Below, piece after piece: positions 44,997-57,249 of a stretch of 64,000 nt of DNA (the stretch's first letter is position 1; each line of letters starts with the position of its first letter). Origin of the DNA: Panulirus ornatus (lineage: Eukaryota; Arthropoda; Malacostraca; Decapoda; Palinuridae); NCBI RefSeq assembly GCF_036320965.1, contig NC_092271.1:26902536-26966535 (forward strand). Reading direction: 5' to 3'. The notes under the pieces are model-generated. The model did not search any database. It was given only the letters and a program-made list of their open reading frames with translations, and was not told the DNA's origin. The position numbers and the translations under genes are program-made.

Positions 44997-46214
44997 GATT
45001 AGATTCTTTCTTGTGATCGTCTTGGTCAGGGTCCCAGCTACTCATGAGAGTTTGGCTCTCCTCTTGATATTGAACAGACCGAACGTATCTTCTTTTTTTT
45101 TCTCGCCAGCAATTTTGCTCTCACAACTTGCAACACTACGCACGTGACTGTTGCAAAATCAGTGATCTCAGAAATAATGTCTAACGAACATTACAAAATG
45201 TGTGTAAACATCTCATCCACAGTAATGTTCCACCTCACATCATTTTATAAACTATCTTAACTTCGTTTACCGTAAATAGTTCACTTATAACTTATCATAT
45301 ATAATTCAAACATTGCTAATTAAACTTTATAAACACTTCACTTACTTTGTCAGTTTTTGAATGATTCATTCATTGTTGCCAAGTCTTAGCAAACATTTAT
45401 CTTAATGTGTCACTAAGTTACTATGTAACTGACTCACTGAGGTTCGATCCCCTGAACCTACTGGCACACACTGTGTATCTTCCTCTTCCCCACCACCTCC
45501 CCAGAGGATGGGAACCATCTCCCAATAAATTCGCCGCGTCTTTCGCCAACCATCAAATCAACTCCAGCAACTTGTGACCTTTGAGGAAATATACTCCGAA
45601 GTAGAAGCCTTATTTTCTCTCTTTTTTTCTTTTTTTATGTCAGTATTTCGTAGTGTTGGACATTGATGGTCTTCCACGCCTGTACGCATCGAGAACTCTC
45701 TCTTTCCCACACTCGTTCCTTCCGCGTTCAAGATATATCTGATTCAAAGAGCCTGCTGGGAGGGGGGACGGGAAGGGGGGGGGGGAGAGAAATATATATT
45801 CAGAGCTCAGGCCCAGGTCGACAACGTCTTCATTTCCTTGCTGATGGAGGAGCCCAGGATTCGAAATATAGAAATCTCGAACCTCGTAGCTTCTCTCCCT
45901 CTCTCTCTCTTTTTACAGCGTGAGCGAATTACGTCGGAAGTGGTGTCATGGAGCGGGATGGCTGGGTGATAGTGGTGTAAGATTATAGTGTAGAGGTACA
46001 ACGAAAGGTTCAGTCGATCCGAAGGTCGTTTCGGAGTGTTTGTGAGGCGTACGGTATTGTCTTCAAGGCTATAAGGAAACTTAGTCTCCATAATACTTCC
46101 GGCTGGTTCGACACGTCTCGTTCATCATGGTTCGTTTTGTCCGACCCCTGAATCATTTGTTGTCTGGGGGCATAAAATGCAACGAGTTTCTTATGTTTTT
46201 TTGTCATTATAACG

Positions 46215-46217
<3 letters not shown>

Positions 46218-46252
<35 letters not shown>
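46218..46252 (+). repeat. (GT)n microsatellite
   Basis: Uninterrupted GT. Confidence 0.97.
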
Positions 46253-46255
<3 letters not shown>

Positions 46256-46639
46256 AGGGAAACGATGTGAATTCCAACGAGATCTCATTCATGTGTTAGT
46301 TACGTTGTTAGTGACTGCAGATTAAAGCTTTTTGACTCAGAATTGTTATCGGGAAGCAGAAATCTGCTGCTCAGTATTGTACGTTAGGACTGCTGTTGCC
46401 CAGTATTGTAGGGGAAGCAGAAATACGGATGTGGTCACTTCATCTTGCTCTGAACTGAGTCACACCTATCCACATGCTCTTCCGCTCATGCTTCTATCCT
46501 CCATCTTGGTGTGGCTAGCCATCCCCTGTGTCTATCCCCCCATTCGTTCGTGGTTCCGTTCATTCACGTGTTCGTCCATCTAAGCGTCATTTTATCTATG
46601 CGTCCCTCCATTCGTACATCCATGCAGCCTTGCATTCAT

Positions 46640-46822
46640 CCATCCACGTGTCCGACCATCTACGTATCCGACCATCCAGTATCCGACCATCCACATATCC
46701 CACCATCCACGCATCCGACCATCCACGTATCCGACCATCCACATTCCACCATCCACGCATCCGACCATCCACGTATCCGACCATCCACGTATCCGACCAT
46801 CCACGTATCCGACCATCCGTGC
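46640..46822 (+). repeat. 16-bp minisatellite, about 11 copies
   Basis: The unit is CGACCATCCACGTATC, with variants CACGCATC, CACATATC and a shortened CACATTC. It grows out of a diverged CATCCATC-rich stretch that starts near 46560. Confidence 0.9.
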
Positions 46823-47267
46823 AGCTAGCCACCCACTCGTGCCTGACCAGACATACGTATCTCACATGCCCATCGTGGTCGCATCAGACACCAAGGATGA
46901 GGTTCCTCCTCCTAATGATTCGTCATTTTTCTGCTCCTATTTTTGATCCAAGTCTTGCTCTTCATCCCGTTTAAAGAACATCTTCCCTGTATCAATAAAA
47001 AAAAAAAATGTCACCTGACAAGTCGACCGTTCAAGGCAATTAAAAAGGGAGGAGACGTTATTATACAAACCTTTGGATAAATTTTTTTTCCCGGGTTGTG
47101 GTCTATTGTGGCTGACTGGACGCTACATCACTTTTATAGTAAGATACCATTGCTTGTGCATGTCTTCTGTGCGCCTGCAGTCATTACTTCCATGGCCATA
47201 ATGCAACGTCATCTAAGCTTGTCATAGCCATAGTTTCATGTACGAACAAAAGGCTCTTTGTTTCGTG

Positions 47268-47480
47268 CGCGGTTCGCTTTTCTCCCGCCGTCCACCGACT
47301 GCTTTGCGATCGGATTGATCCTCTATCGCCGTCTGCTGACTGTTTGGCGAGCGGTTCGATCCTGTATTGCCGTTTACCGACCTCATGTGAGCAGTTCGAT
47401 CCTATACCTTCGTCTGCTAAGTGTTTAGTAAGCTGTTCAATTCTGCTTTCTGAAAGATTCGATCCCTTCCTGCTCTTTAG
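47268..47480 (+). repeat. degenerate 41-bp tandem repeat, about 5 copies
   Basis: Successive copies keep GGTTCGATCCT, TATCGCCGTCTGCTGACTG and TTTGGCGAGC with many substitutions. It is an old, decayed minisatellite. Confidence 0.65.
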
Positions 47481-47515
47481 CGACTGTATTCTCGGCTGGG
47501 AAGAGAATCACTAAC

Positions 47516-47516
<1 letters not shown>

Positions 47517-47550
<34 letters not shown>
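47517..47550 (+). repeat. (AC)n microsatellite
   Basis: Uninterrupted AC. Confidence 0.97.
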
Positions 47551-47552
<2 letters not shown>

Positions 47553-47857
47553 CGTAAAAGAGTAACTGATTAATACACATAATGTATTACTGCGCATGCG
47601 TCCTGAGCGAAGCAAAACTCACGTAAGATAATGTCAGAACTTACATTGACAGAACCGTTGACAATAAGCGGTAAACTGGCCATAAGCCAAATGAAAACTG
47701 TGGGGCTCGAAGCGCTCGAAACACAGCGATCGAACTGTTGGTTGTTCGTTCAAGCTACTTCGACTTACCCAACTGATTTTTTTCTACACTTTTAGGTGCT
47801 GCAGATAGTTCTAAGACCACAAACACTCATAATGCATATTGCTACCGAACTAAGCCA

Positions 47858-47958
<101 letters not shown>

Positions 47959-48477
47959 CAAAAAGACGTATGGATCAAAGTTTTAAAAAGTAGAAAATCG
48001 TGGATTTCAAAGTTGATACGATACGCGCCAAATCGTGACGTAAGAGTTTTAGGAGCCTTGTACTGCCTGCCTCCTCTCTTATCTTTCACGAAAATTGTAC
48101 GAAATTACGTTAATAGAGAAGAAAGAGAGTAAAAGAGAGAGTTTGGCCTTTAAAGTTTTACGAAACATTGTTTTCCTCCAGGTATTTAAGTTTTTTAAAC
48201 ATTAGGAAGCCATTGTAGTGTATTTATTTCCTATTTATGTAATATGAAAAACATTAATTTTGATTTCAATAAATTCGTGTAATTTAATGATATGATTAGA
48301 TTTTAGAATCATAATTATAAAGTAAATTTAATATTAAGGTATTAGATAAGATTTTTAATCATTAATACATAAATATTAAGGATTATTTGAAAAGAAACGG
48401 AAACAAGACTCAATTTTAATTACCACATTTCTCTTTAAATGGCAGCGCGTGTGACGAAGTGACGCTCATGGTATGTC

Positions 48478-48679
48478 ACGCACAAAAAGACGACTCCTGC
48501 TGGGGTTGCCTTTATGTGTAAGGTTTCGGATGAAAGGAAGTATTTATTTGCTTGGTGCGACCTTGACAAGAGATTATTCATGGACAGAAAACATCGGACG
48601 GACAGGGCGTTGTGTAATGAAGAAGAAGAAACTGCCGTTAGGTCTTGCTGTCGTGCCTCACCGGACACCTGCTCAAGGT
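48478..48679 (+). other. candidate exon, unrecognised
   Basis: An open frame reads YVTHKKTTPAGVAFMCKVSD, FAWCDLDKRLFMDRKHR and AVRSCCRASPDTCS, followed by a strong donor CTCAAG|GTAAGG at 48680. The minus strand is also open here for 96 codons, so openness alone proves little. No acceptor or family is clear. Confidence 0.2.
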
Positions 48680-48734
48680 AAGGGACACTTGTTGCACCTG
48701 TGTTAACGAAAATCCTGTCTTGCAATTGTTAGGG

Positions 48735-50860
48735 GAAATAATACAGAGACTGCAAGAAGCATTTCTACAGGTAATGAGATTTTCACGTGAATTTGTTGTA
48801 TGATTCTTTTCATGTAAGACATTTATTATCATATTTATGTTGATGCATTGTTGATATACTTATTCAGTGGTTGGATATTCAACCTAGTATGAAGAGCAGT
48901 AATGATCGTAGATGCATTTCAGTAGTATGATTTTGTATTTCCATTTATGTTTTAGTATTATGCATAGGATTGTCTGAATTCTAGTGGGGCTAGAGCTGAT
49001 TGGCTCAGTTTGAGTGACGTCACTACCGCAGGGTGTGTGTGGGGTGTCGGCGTCTCATGGGTCAGGAATTTTTGTCCCGTTCCTTTGTTAGCGGAAGCCA
49101 TCAGCGCATTGTTAAGTAAGGTTAGGTAAGTCGCCGAGGCTTTAAATAAATGGGCACAGTACCTGTAGACAAAGTTGTACGGCACGCGAGGAATGATGCT
49201 AAAATATCGTAGAGGTACGCAAGGGAAACGAGACTGCATATAAAGACATAAAAAATTCAGTAGACGCGAAATATCGGAGGTATTTAGAGACCAGTAAACA
49301 AATGTTATAGAGACAGGCAGTCTGATAGTTAAAAATGTAAGTGTGGAGAAGGAGAAACATGAATATTGGTGGAGTATTCATAGTACTGTTCATTAAGACT
49401 CGTTGTTAGTCTAACGAATCATTTAAAGCTTCTGACATGAAGTACTTTCTCCTTATTTTCTTATTTTCATATTTCTAAAAGTTAAATTTGTATTGCGTTT
49501 TTTTATTCTGATAACGGCGAGGCATTCGGTCACCGATTCATCCGTTGCGAATCATTCCTCATGAGTGAGGTAGATGAGACCACATGCGACTTAAAGGGTT
49601 GAATTCTGCTGCAAATGAAGGCGTGAGAATTCGAGGTAAACGAGTGAAAACTGGGTGTTTATTCTTGTCCGGGTAAATATTTGAACCTCTCGTGTTGGAG
49701 GAGGGTATTTATGTGAACGGAGTGTTTGGGGGTTGTGTGAAAGGATTACATGCTTTGTTAACGATGTTTGTGGTCATTCAGACTAAACAGAACTATATCA
49801 GAAATAGAAATTGTTCTTTTACCAATAAAGTATTTGCAGTTTATACAGAGGGAATTGAAAGAGTGCATAGGAGAGCTACCAAGACGAAAAACTAATAATT
49901 TGAGAGAATATAGACAACATTAGAAAACGGATGGCCAAAAAGTGATGTAATACAGAAAACCAGTATTATCCGAATCTATGATTACAATATTACCAGTTAC
50001 TTATGACCAGATTCGTCTGGTTTCCCTCATATCATATTAAATGATGATAAGCTCATGGGGAAACGTTTTGCCCTCTGATGAGGCGAAGCTCTCTTCTCTT
50101 CCTTCAGAGGATTGTTAACATATAGAATGATTAACCGTGTACAGTAGTTGGAAAAAGCAGTGCAGATAAGTTTAAGAACGCGTGATTAATATTTCACTTC
50201 AGATCCACGACTGACATTATTTTGCGCCTCCATAGTTCACAAAAAGTTCCCAAGTGTATGTCTTTTTGAACGTGTGTATGTCTCCGCTTTTACCCCCACA
50301 CTCCTCTGTGAGTTTCTGATGTATTCCAATGTCTCAAAACAGCCGCGTTAATACACCAGTGTTAATTACGCTCTTTGAATTCATTTCCATTCTTCTGTAT
50401 CGTATTAGGTTAAAAACTCCCAGTTGTACGTGATTTATTTCGGCAGTTTATCTCACTCTTGCATAACCAGTTTGTCCATACTGGGTTCGCTCCTCCCGAG
50501 GTGAGCCAGGACTGGTGTGCGCTGAGGAGGTTCGTAGTCCCTCCAATGAAAACATCAAGTTTACATTCAAAGATACGATCGCTATTATAAAGTCTAATGT
50601 ATTACCATAATAACACTTAACAACTGAACAGATTAATGTTTCGTGTAATGTTAACAAGGCAATCTGACAGTATAATTAGCATTCTAGATATAGAGATGCG
50701 CAAGTGCTCAGCCCAGCCTGCTTATTTACGGTCCCTGTTCCCTTGGATGCCCTTGATGAAGGAGATCGGATTCAGGGCCAGAGACACAGACACACACACA
50801 CATACACATACACAAGGCGGCTGAGTAATATAAGGAGTGTAGGGAAGTGTGGGTGATGGA
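48735..50860. other. no gene seen
   Basis: AT-rich unique sequence with no repeat array and no splice-supported frame. Confidence 0.55.
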
Positions 50861-50871
50861 ATCCCTCGGGC

Positions 50872-51275
50872 GAGCGCGACGGTTGTGATTCTTGCTTGAG
50901 CACTGTGGTTCGATCCCCGAGCAAGATTGCGACGGTTCGATTCCTTGAGCACGACGGAGCGATGGTTCAGACTTCGACGGTACGTCCTGAGTCATGACGG
51001 CAGTACGTTCCCGTAAGCACGACGGCTTCAGTACGACGGTGCGATCTTCGAGCGCGACCGCACGACCCTCATAACTGCTTTTACCTTTGACTCGATCTTT
51101 GTGGATTAGGTCAAAGGCCAGACCAATCGTACCCAAGAGCCGTGCCGTCGTACGTTGAGGGTTCGTACCGTCGTGCTCCACATAGTCGTACCGTCGTGCT
51201 CAAGTCGTACCGTCGTGCTCAAGGGTCGTACCGTCGTGCCCAAGGGTCGTCCCTCGTGCTCCAGGCTCGTACCCT
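50872..51275. repeat. 21-bp minisatellite, cluster 2 (orientation flips)
   Basis: From about 50872 to 51075 the unit appears in the minus orientation (GAGCACGACGG, GCGATC forms). From about 51125 to 51275 it appears in the plus orientation (GTCGTACCGTCGTGCTCAAG). The two halves face each other across about 50 bp. Confidence 0.85.
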
Positions 51276-51934
51276 TCCTGCTTTTGTGAATGAGTAGACC
51301 ACACAACAGGGTGTGCAGATGAGGTTTATACTTGTAGTTAACATAATTATAACGGACAGGGGAAGCAGTGAATGAATCGCTCAAACAAGTGTACGAGGGA
51401 GAGGTTTAGGCGGGGGTGTGTGGGTAACTGAGGCGTTTTCAGGAGGAAACCAAAGGTTTTTAGAAGTTGATAAAGACCGTTGGTATTTCTTGTGGATTTA
51501 ATCAACAAGAGAAGAAAATAAGGTGTGCTTTACCTCGCTGATGCGGGAAACGGCGATCAAATGTAAAATATATGTATATATATATATACATACAGTGATG
51601 ATTTTCCTTACAAATTATAGATATTAAAAAGATATTTTGAGCGATGGATTTTAGTGAGCTTATGTTGGAGAAATCTCTCGGCGGAGAATTAGTTACACTA
51701 ACATTTTCCCGTGTAACGTGTAGAGCATATTTGCGTAAACATGAGCGGCCGTTTGGCTAGTCATGCTCCAAAGGCAGAAGTGTTTTCGTGCATGCATCAA
51801 CTGCTGCTTGCCAGGTCACGTGCTCTTTGCTGGACGCTGAACAGACCTCTGACGTTCGAACAAATACGAATTTGTCGAAATATATGATACGGTTTCGCTG
51901 CAGTGCATGCAGAAGTCGTTCATACGTTTAAGTC

Positions 51935-51938
<4 letters not shown>

Positions 51939-52006
<68 letters not shown>
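51939..52006. repeat. (AT)n microsatellite
   Basis: 34 self-complementary units. Confidence 0.98.
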
Positions 52007-52010
<4 letters not shown>

Positions 52011-52617
52011 TATTTAATGTCTTCGAAATATGAGGCGTGTTGACGTTTCTTAAGATTAGCCATGAAATCTGAAACAGACTGAAACGACAAAAAAGGGATT
52101 GCATCTTAAAATCCTGCTTTGCTCGCTAAGCACGACAACCCAGCACCGAGGCACGTTCGTGTACGAAGGCATATGTACACCACCGCGTTCACTATCGTAC
52201 CTCTGTGTGTACATACAGAGTGTTGGGGTTTGAACTGAAGGGATTGATGCGCTGTATATGTTTTTCCGCGAGTGGATTTTGGCGCCAATGACTACCTGTT
52301 GATGGCTGTGTGGTGCGTCATCATACGTAACTAGATACATGAGATAGGAACCCCGGCTGAAGACCATCTCGTTCTTCATGCTTATAAGCAAATACGTAAC
52401 GATCTAATTGAGTCATGTTCTCCCCCCCCCATCTTGTGCTAAGGTGGTAGTGGGTGCGGGGCGGGGAGAGAAGAGAGAAGGAGCTCGGATAGTGGAGGTA
52501 CGTGAGTGTGCATGAACGAAGCGAATACGGACTGTTTAGCAGCCTATAATACTCGGGTTATAAAAAACGCTCCCTCCCTTCCTTCCTTCCCTCCCTCCTT
52601 CATCCTCTGTACCCAGA

Positions 52618-52735
52618 CTGTGCGACAGGCGCTCGAGAAAGTTGTGTAGCTCATTTATTGCATTGGTGTCGGAAGATCCATCGCCCTCGGCATCAAGAGA
52701 GGTGGGCGGAGAGATCTGTCTCTTTCCCCTGGAGG
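52618..52735 (-). other. candidate exon, unrecognised
   Basis: On the minus strand an acceptor-like CATTAGCCTCCAG is followed by GKRQISPPTSLDAEGDGSSD and then NAINELHNFLERLSHSLG, ending at a donor-like CTGG|GTACAG. The stretch has a less repetitive composition than its surroundings and an amphipathic-helix look. No family is recognised and no partner exon was found. It may be chance. Confidence 0.2.
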
Positions 52736-53100
52736 CTAATGGTGTCGTCTGGCCGGGAAGTCGAATTGGGTGAGGTGGGGGTGTGTGGTCACACCGATCG
52801 CCACCGTCACTCAAAAGGGTACGTGAAGACCAGTAGGAAGGAGGTTGGACATGGAGGTTAGTTAGGTTGGTCATTCGGGATGAAGGAGGAGTAAGGGGAT
52901 CTGAGGGCGCGTTGACAGTCGTTTTTGGCAGACCCACATAACACCAGTGTGAGGGAGAGATGAATTACGCTTTCTTTCGTAACGAAAGTATCTTCTACGT
53001 TGTCCCCATAAGACGTGGTGCATTGCGCTTAGAAAACGTATATAGTGTCGGGGGAGAGAGATATACGAAAAAAAAAAGCAAACTTTAAGACAGTATCAAC

Positions 53101-53284
53101 ATGGATATAAGAAATATCAATAACAGGAACTGGATAAACGGGTGTCTTGTCTTAGTCACACTTTACGGGTTCTGGAGTGGAGTCAGCTTGGGCTTGTCCC
53201 CCTCAAGGCTCACAGGTCCAAGTTTCCACATTGGTGATGGATTTATTAAAGGTCTCGAGGGAATTGAAGTTGTTGCGGTGATGC

Positions 53285-53290
<6 letters not shown>
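53101..53290 (+). other. open frame with a signal-peptide-like start
   Basis: After ATG the frame reads NWINGCLVLVTLYGFWSGVS, a hydrophobic run that could be a signal peptide, then LSPSRLTGPSFHIGDGFIKG before it runs into a GT microsatellite. No splice-supported continuation was seen. Confidence 0.15.

Positions 53291-53320
<30 letters not shown>
53288..53320 (+). repeat. (GT)n microsatellite
   Basis: Uninterrupted GT. Confidence 0.97.
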
Positions 53321-53321
<1 letters not shown>

Positions 53322-54118
53322 AAAGCCTCGTGTTATGTTCTCGTGGTGGTAGTGGAGTTGCTGGAGGTCCTCAGGGGGGTGAAGTCCTGGCTGGTGTGGT
53401 ACCTTTAAAAAAAAAAGAAAGAATTGTTTTTGAAAGACCTCGTCATTGGGGGGTTTGGTATGGCTAGGGTTGGTTGCCTTCAAGTGACGTCCACTGGGGA
53501 CTTGTCATTTGATGTATACTCATTTATCATCGCCCCCGCGATAGCTTTCTGAAAGGCTGCGCTGCGCTCGGTAGCAGGGAGAGGATGGACTCCTTCTCTT
53601 GAAGGGAGAAGTTTTTTTTTTTAATGAGTTTTGTTTCTATTTCCTCATCTGACGAAGACATAACTTCTCGTCGAAGATGACCTCTCTGGGTCTTTTCTGT
53701 CCCAGATCCCTTGCGTTTTGTGTGTTCCAATCCCGGGTTCCTTGTGTCCCATTTGTTCCATTCCCCGGGCCCCTTGTGTCCAGCTTGTTCCATATCTGCA
53801 TCCCTTATGTCCCTCCTTCTTCCATTCCCGTGGCCACCGTGAACACATGGCCAAATCTCTTGCAAATAACACTCGTTAGGATGGTGTTTGTTTTGGCTCG
53901 TGAGGACCTTGGGGGGGTGGTTGCCGGTTAGTGGTTTAACCCCTCATCCCTCCCTCCCCCCCCCCTTCCCTGGCCGTCTTGAGTGTTGGGTGGGGGGGGG
54001 GGAAGGGGTTGTGGGGGAGAGCGTATACAGCCCGTCTCTAGCAATGAACACCAATGTAAATAAAGATAGATGTAGTGATTACCGCTGTGTTGTTTGCGAT
54101 GTACCGTGGTGATGGTGG

Positions 54119-54119
<1 letters not shown>

Positions 54120-54177
<58 letters not shown>
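54120..54177 (+). repeat. (GA)n microsatellite
   Basis: 29 units. Confidence 0.98.
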
Positions 54178-54180
<3 letters not shown>

Positions 54181-54576
54181 TGTTACCGGACTCCACCTGG
54201 CACTTGCTTACACCGCGAGTGGAAAGTCACCTTCGATATAATTTTTCCTAAAGAAAATGTCTGTCTGTGATATTTTTTTTTTATTTACCATTTCCTGTCC
54301 TATTGTTTAGCCAGACCAAACTTTCATTGTTTTTTTCAATAAATTTAGTACGTTTGTGAAGGTCTGTACCTTAATACTGCTGAGGCAACCTCCCTTTGAA
54401 GTGAATTTGACTTGTCTGAAAGCTTATTGTTAGCTAATGCTTAGAAAGCTCCGACATCTGATTGCCTTGAGCGTGATGAGGTAAGAAGTGATCTGACCTT
54501 TCTTGAAAGTTAATTGAATGTAAAATGTTCTGTGATGAGTTAAATGGTTATGAAAAGTGTGATGACAGTTCAGGCC

Positions 54577-54579
<3 letters not shown>

Positions 54580-54611
<32 letters not shown>
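54580..54611 (+). repeat. (GT)n microsatellite
   Basis: Uninterrupted GT. Confidence 0.97.
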
Positions 54612-54620
<9 letters not shown>

Positions 54621-54668
54621 GTACGTACATGGGAAGTAAGTTCAGCCACGTACATGAGACCAGGTCAG

Positions 54669-54748
54669 TTAGGCGAGGGGTAAGCTCAGCTACACGTAAG
54701 CTCAGCTACACGTAAGCTCAGCTACACGTAAGCTCAGCTACACGTGAG
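54669..54748 (+). repeat. 16-bp tandem repeat AAGCTCAGCTACACGT
   Basis: Four exact tandem units. Diverged AGCTCAGCT and GCTGAGC elements continue to about 54910. Confidence 0.85.
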
Positions 54749-54929
54749 ATTAAGCTGAGCCGTTCTTCAGCCGAGCTGATCACGCATGAGTTAAAGCTCA
54801 GCTGTGCCAAGAGTTACTCTCAGCTACGCATGAGACGAGATTCACCCGCATACGCAAGCTCAGCTTGGCATGAGCTCAGTCACGCCTGCAGTGAGCTTAG
54901 CTGCGCACGAGAGCTTGTTTACATGGAGA

Positions 54930-54930
<1 letters not shown>

Positions 54931-54973
<43 letters not shown>
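54931..54973 (+). repeat. (AC)n microsatellite
   Basis: Uninterrupted AC; a further CA tract is at 55397-55441. Confidence 0.97.
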
Positions 54974-54975
<2 letters not shown>

Positions 54976-55392
54976 AGAGGTGAGGTCAGGCTGGTGGTGG
55001 CTTTGGAAGGCGTGGCGTCAGCCTTGCAGATGATCTTGCAGATTCCCCAGCGAGAGCCGACGTCCCGGAAGTGTCTCTCCGGAAGTACCTGGCTGGAAGG
55101 TTACCTCAGGGGAAGTACCTGGCTAGAGGTACTTCCTCGGCTGAGGTACCTCGCTGGAACTACCTCGGCGGAAGTACCTCGACGGCTGGAAGTACCTGGG
55201 CGGAAGTAGCTAACTACTTCACCGGAAGTGCCGTGCTGGAACCACCTTGCCGTCATTAACCTTTCGGGTCCTGGTTGTCCGAATACTTCCTCTCTCTCAT
55301 CTCCTTCCAGGTCGCTGTATCACTGACGTATTTTGAAACTACGACTACAGTACAGTTCTGTATCCGTGTGAAAGTGTGGCATGATATTATCT

Positions 55393-55396
<4 letters not shown>

Positions 55397-55441
<45 letters not shown>
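55397..55441 (+). repeat. (CA)n microsatellite
   Basis: Uninterrupted CA. Confidence 0.97.
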
Positions 55442-55443
<2 letters not shown>

Positions 55444-55593
55444 AGCCATACAAGACCCGAGCACTGCCTGCGAAAAGGAATGACGCATCTGCACTGGTAC
55501 TACAGGATCGTAACCCCTGCGCGTTATATGGCATTCGATCGTACTCCCAGATAGCGTCAAGCACTAGATCATTCGCGTCGTTAAACGCAACAT

Positions 55594-55776
55594 TTACTTA
55601 ACGTCGTTAAACGCGACATTACTTGCGTCGTTAAACTGATTACGATGATGCATAAACATGGGTAATTGCAGAGTGTTTACGTGGTCTACTTTGTCAAAGG
55701 TTTTATGGTGCCTCGAGTCTCCGTGGGACCACAGTAAAGGCCTTGTGGAACCCTTGAAAGTTAACATGTCCGTCAT
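55594..55776 (-). pseudogene. possible reverse transcriptase motif A scrap
   Basis: On the minus strand HHKTFDKVDHVNTLQLPM resembles the AFDKVDH-LL motif A of LINE reverse transcriptases. No other motif is preserved on either side, so this is a weak call. Confidence 0.3.
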
Positions 55777-56925
55777 GGTGGTGTGGTTTGTAGGTAGTTG
55801 TTGGAGCAGAGATGTGGCTGTGGGTCGATATGTTTTGCAGGTGCCGGAGGAGGAGGGACATGTCTGTGTGTCAGTGTGCTTTTCGAGGAGGGATGTATCT
55901 CAGAGGTGGTGTGTATCTGTGGATGCTTTGGGGGGGGGGGATATATAAACGAGGTGTATTTAAGCTATGTGATGCATAAGTGTATTGTGGATCGTCTCGT
56001 AGAATTAATGTTGTTTTGGGTGCGTTCGCCAAAGCATTTGTGAAACATATATATTTGGCGCGGTACAGTCCACATTGTATAGCGAGTATGTTGTGAGATA
56101 TATCGCTGTGTGGAGGAATGTTGATGATATTACTGTATTGATTATGATAAATGGTTTATTGAATTAATTGCAGTAAAATGTATAAATGCTTAGAAGTACA
56201 GAGAAGGTTCTTGCAACAATAAACAGACGGGTTATAGAAATGGCCCTTAAACAGTTTTATTAAGGAAATTTATTGATGGTTGATATGATGATTTACTACT
56301 TATTGATGATGTTCACACATTGATTGAGATGGGGATGAACAAATGTTCTTGACTTGTTCATATGGGTTTGATGTGGTCGTGGTGTTGAACTGCAACGTGG
56401 GGACGAGTGATCTCCGGAGGCGGTCGCGACGGTGGCGGGATGGTGCACTAGCTTCATTCCGAGCTGTCGGGTGAGGTCCAGGTGATGGTGGGAGAGGGTT
56501 GGGAGGACCAGAGTGTTGAAGGCCTCTTGATAGCGAGCTATAGAGGGAGCGAGGATGATCTTGCATGCCATTTCTCTACGTCTACTAAAGTATCCCCTGT
56601 TGTTGTGTGGTGGGTAAGGGGAGGTCGACCGGACGGAGGAGGCGTGGGTGAGGCTGGGGAAGAATGAGAGTCGTGTGGCGTGTTGAGGTGCTGCCAGTGC
56701 AAGTGTCTCGAGTCGACGAGGAATGTCGAGACGGTACCTCGGCCGGAGTCGCCGATGGCAGGTGACGACGTGTTCCATCTTGCTTAATTTCCTCCTGGTC
56801 GTCCAGAGTGACAGCGAGAGTAGCTTGGCGGAAGGAGAGCTTCTGGTGAGTCAGGAGGGAGGTGGGAGGCGGGGTTGATGGTGGGCAGGACGACTGATGT
56901 TGGCTTTGCTTTGACGTCGTTATCC

Positions 56926-57245
56926 TCTGAAGGAGGTGTGCCACACTTCACATAACATGGAGGAGGCGTGCCATGGTTCACATAGCATGGAGGCGTGTCA
57001 TGGTTCGCATAGCATGGAGGAGGCGTGCTATGGTTCACATAGCATGGAGGAAGCGTGCCATGGTTCACATAGCATGGAGGAGGCGTGCTATGGTTCACAT
57101 AGCATGGAGGAGGCGTGCTATGCTTCACATGGCATGGAGGAGGCATGCTATGGTTCACATAGCATGGAGGAGGCATGCTATGGTTCACATAGCATGGAGG
57201 AGGCGTGCTATGCTTCACATAGCATGGAGGAGGCATGCTATGCGG
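56926..57245 (+). repeat. 30-bp minisatellite, about 10 copies
   Basis: The unit is CATGGAGGAGGCGTGCTATG followed by GTTCACATAG, with one short copy. Ten codons per unit keep all frames open and give periodic peptides (MEEACYGSHS on plus, PPPCYVNHS on minus). There is no start context, splice pattern or unique flanking protein, so I treat it as non-coding. Confidence 0.9.
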
Positions 57246-57249
57246 ACGG

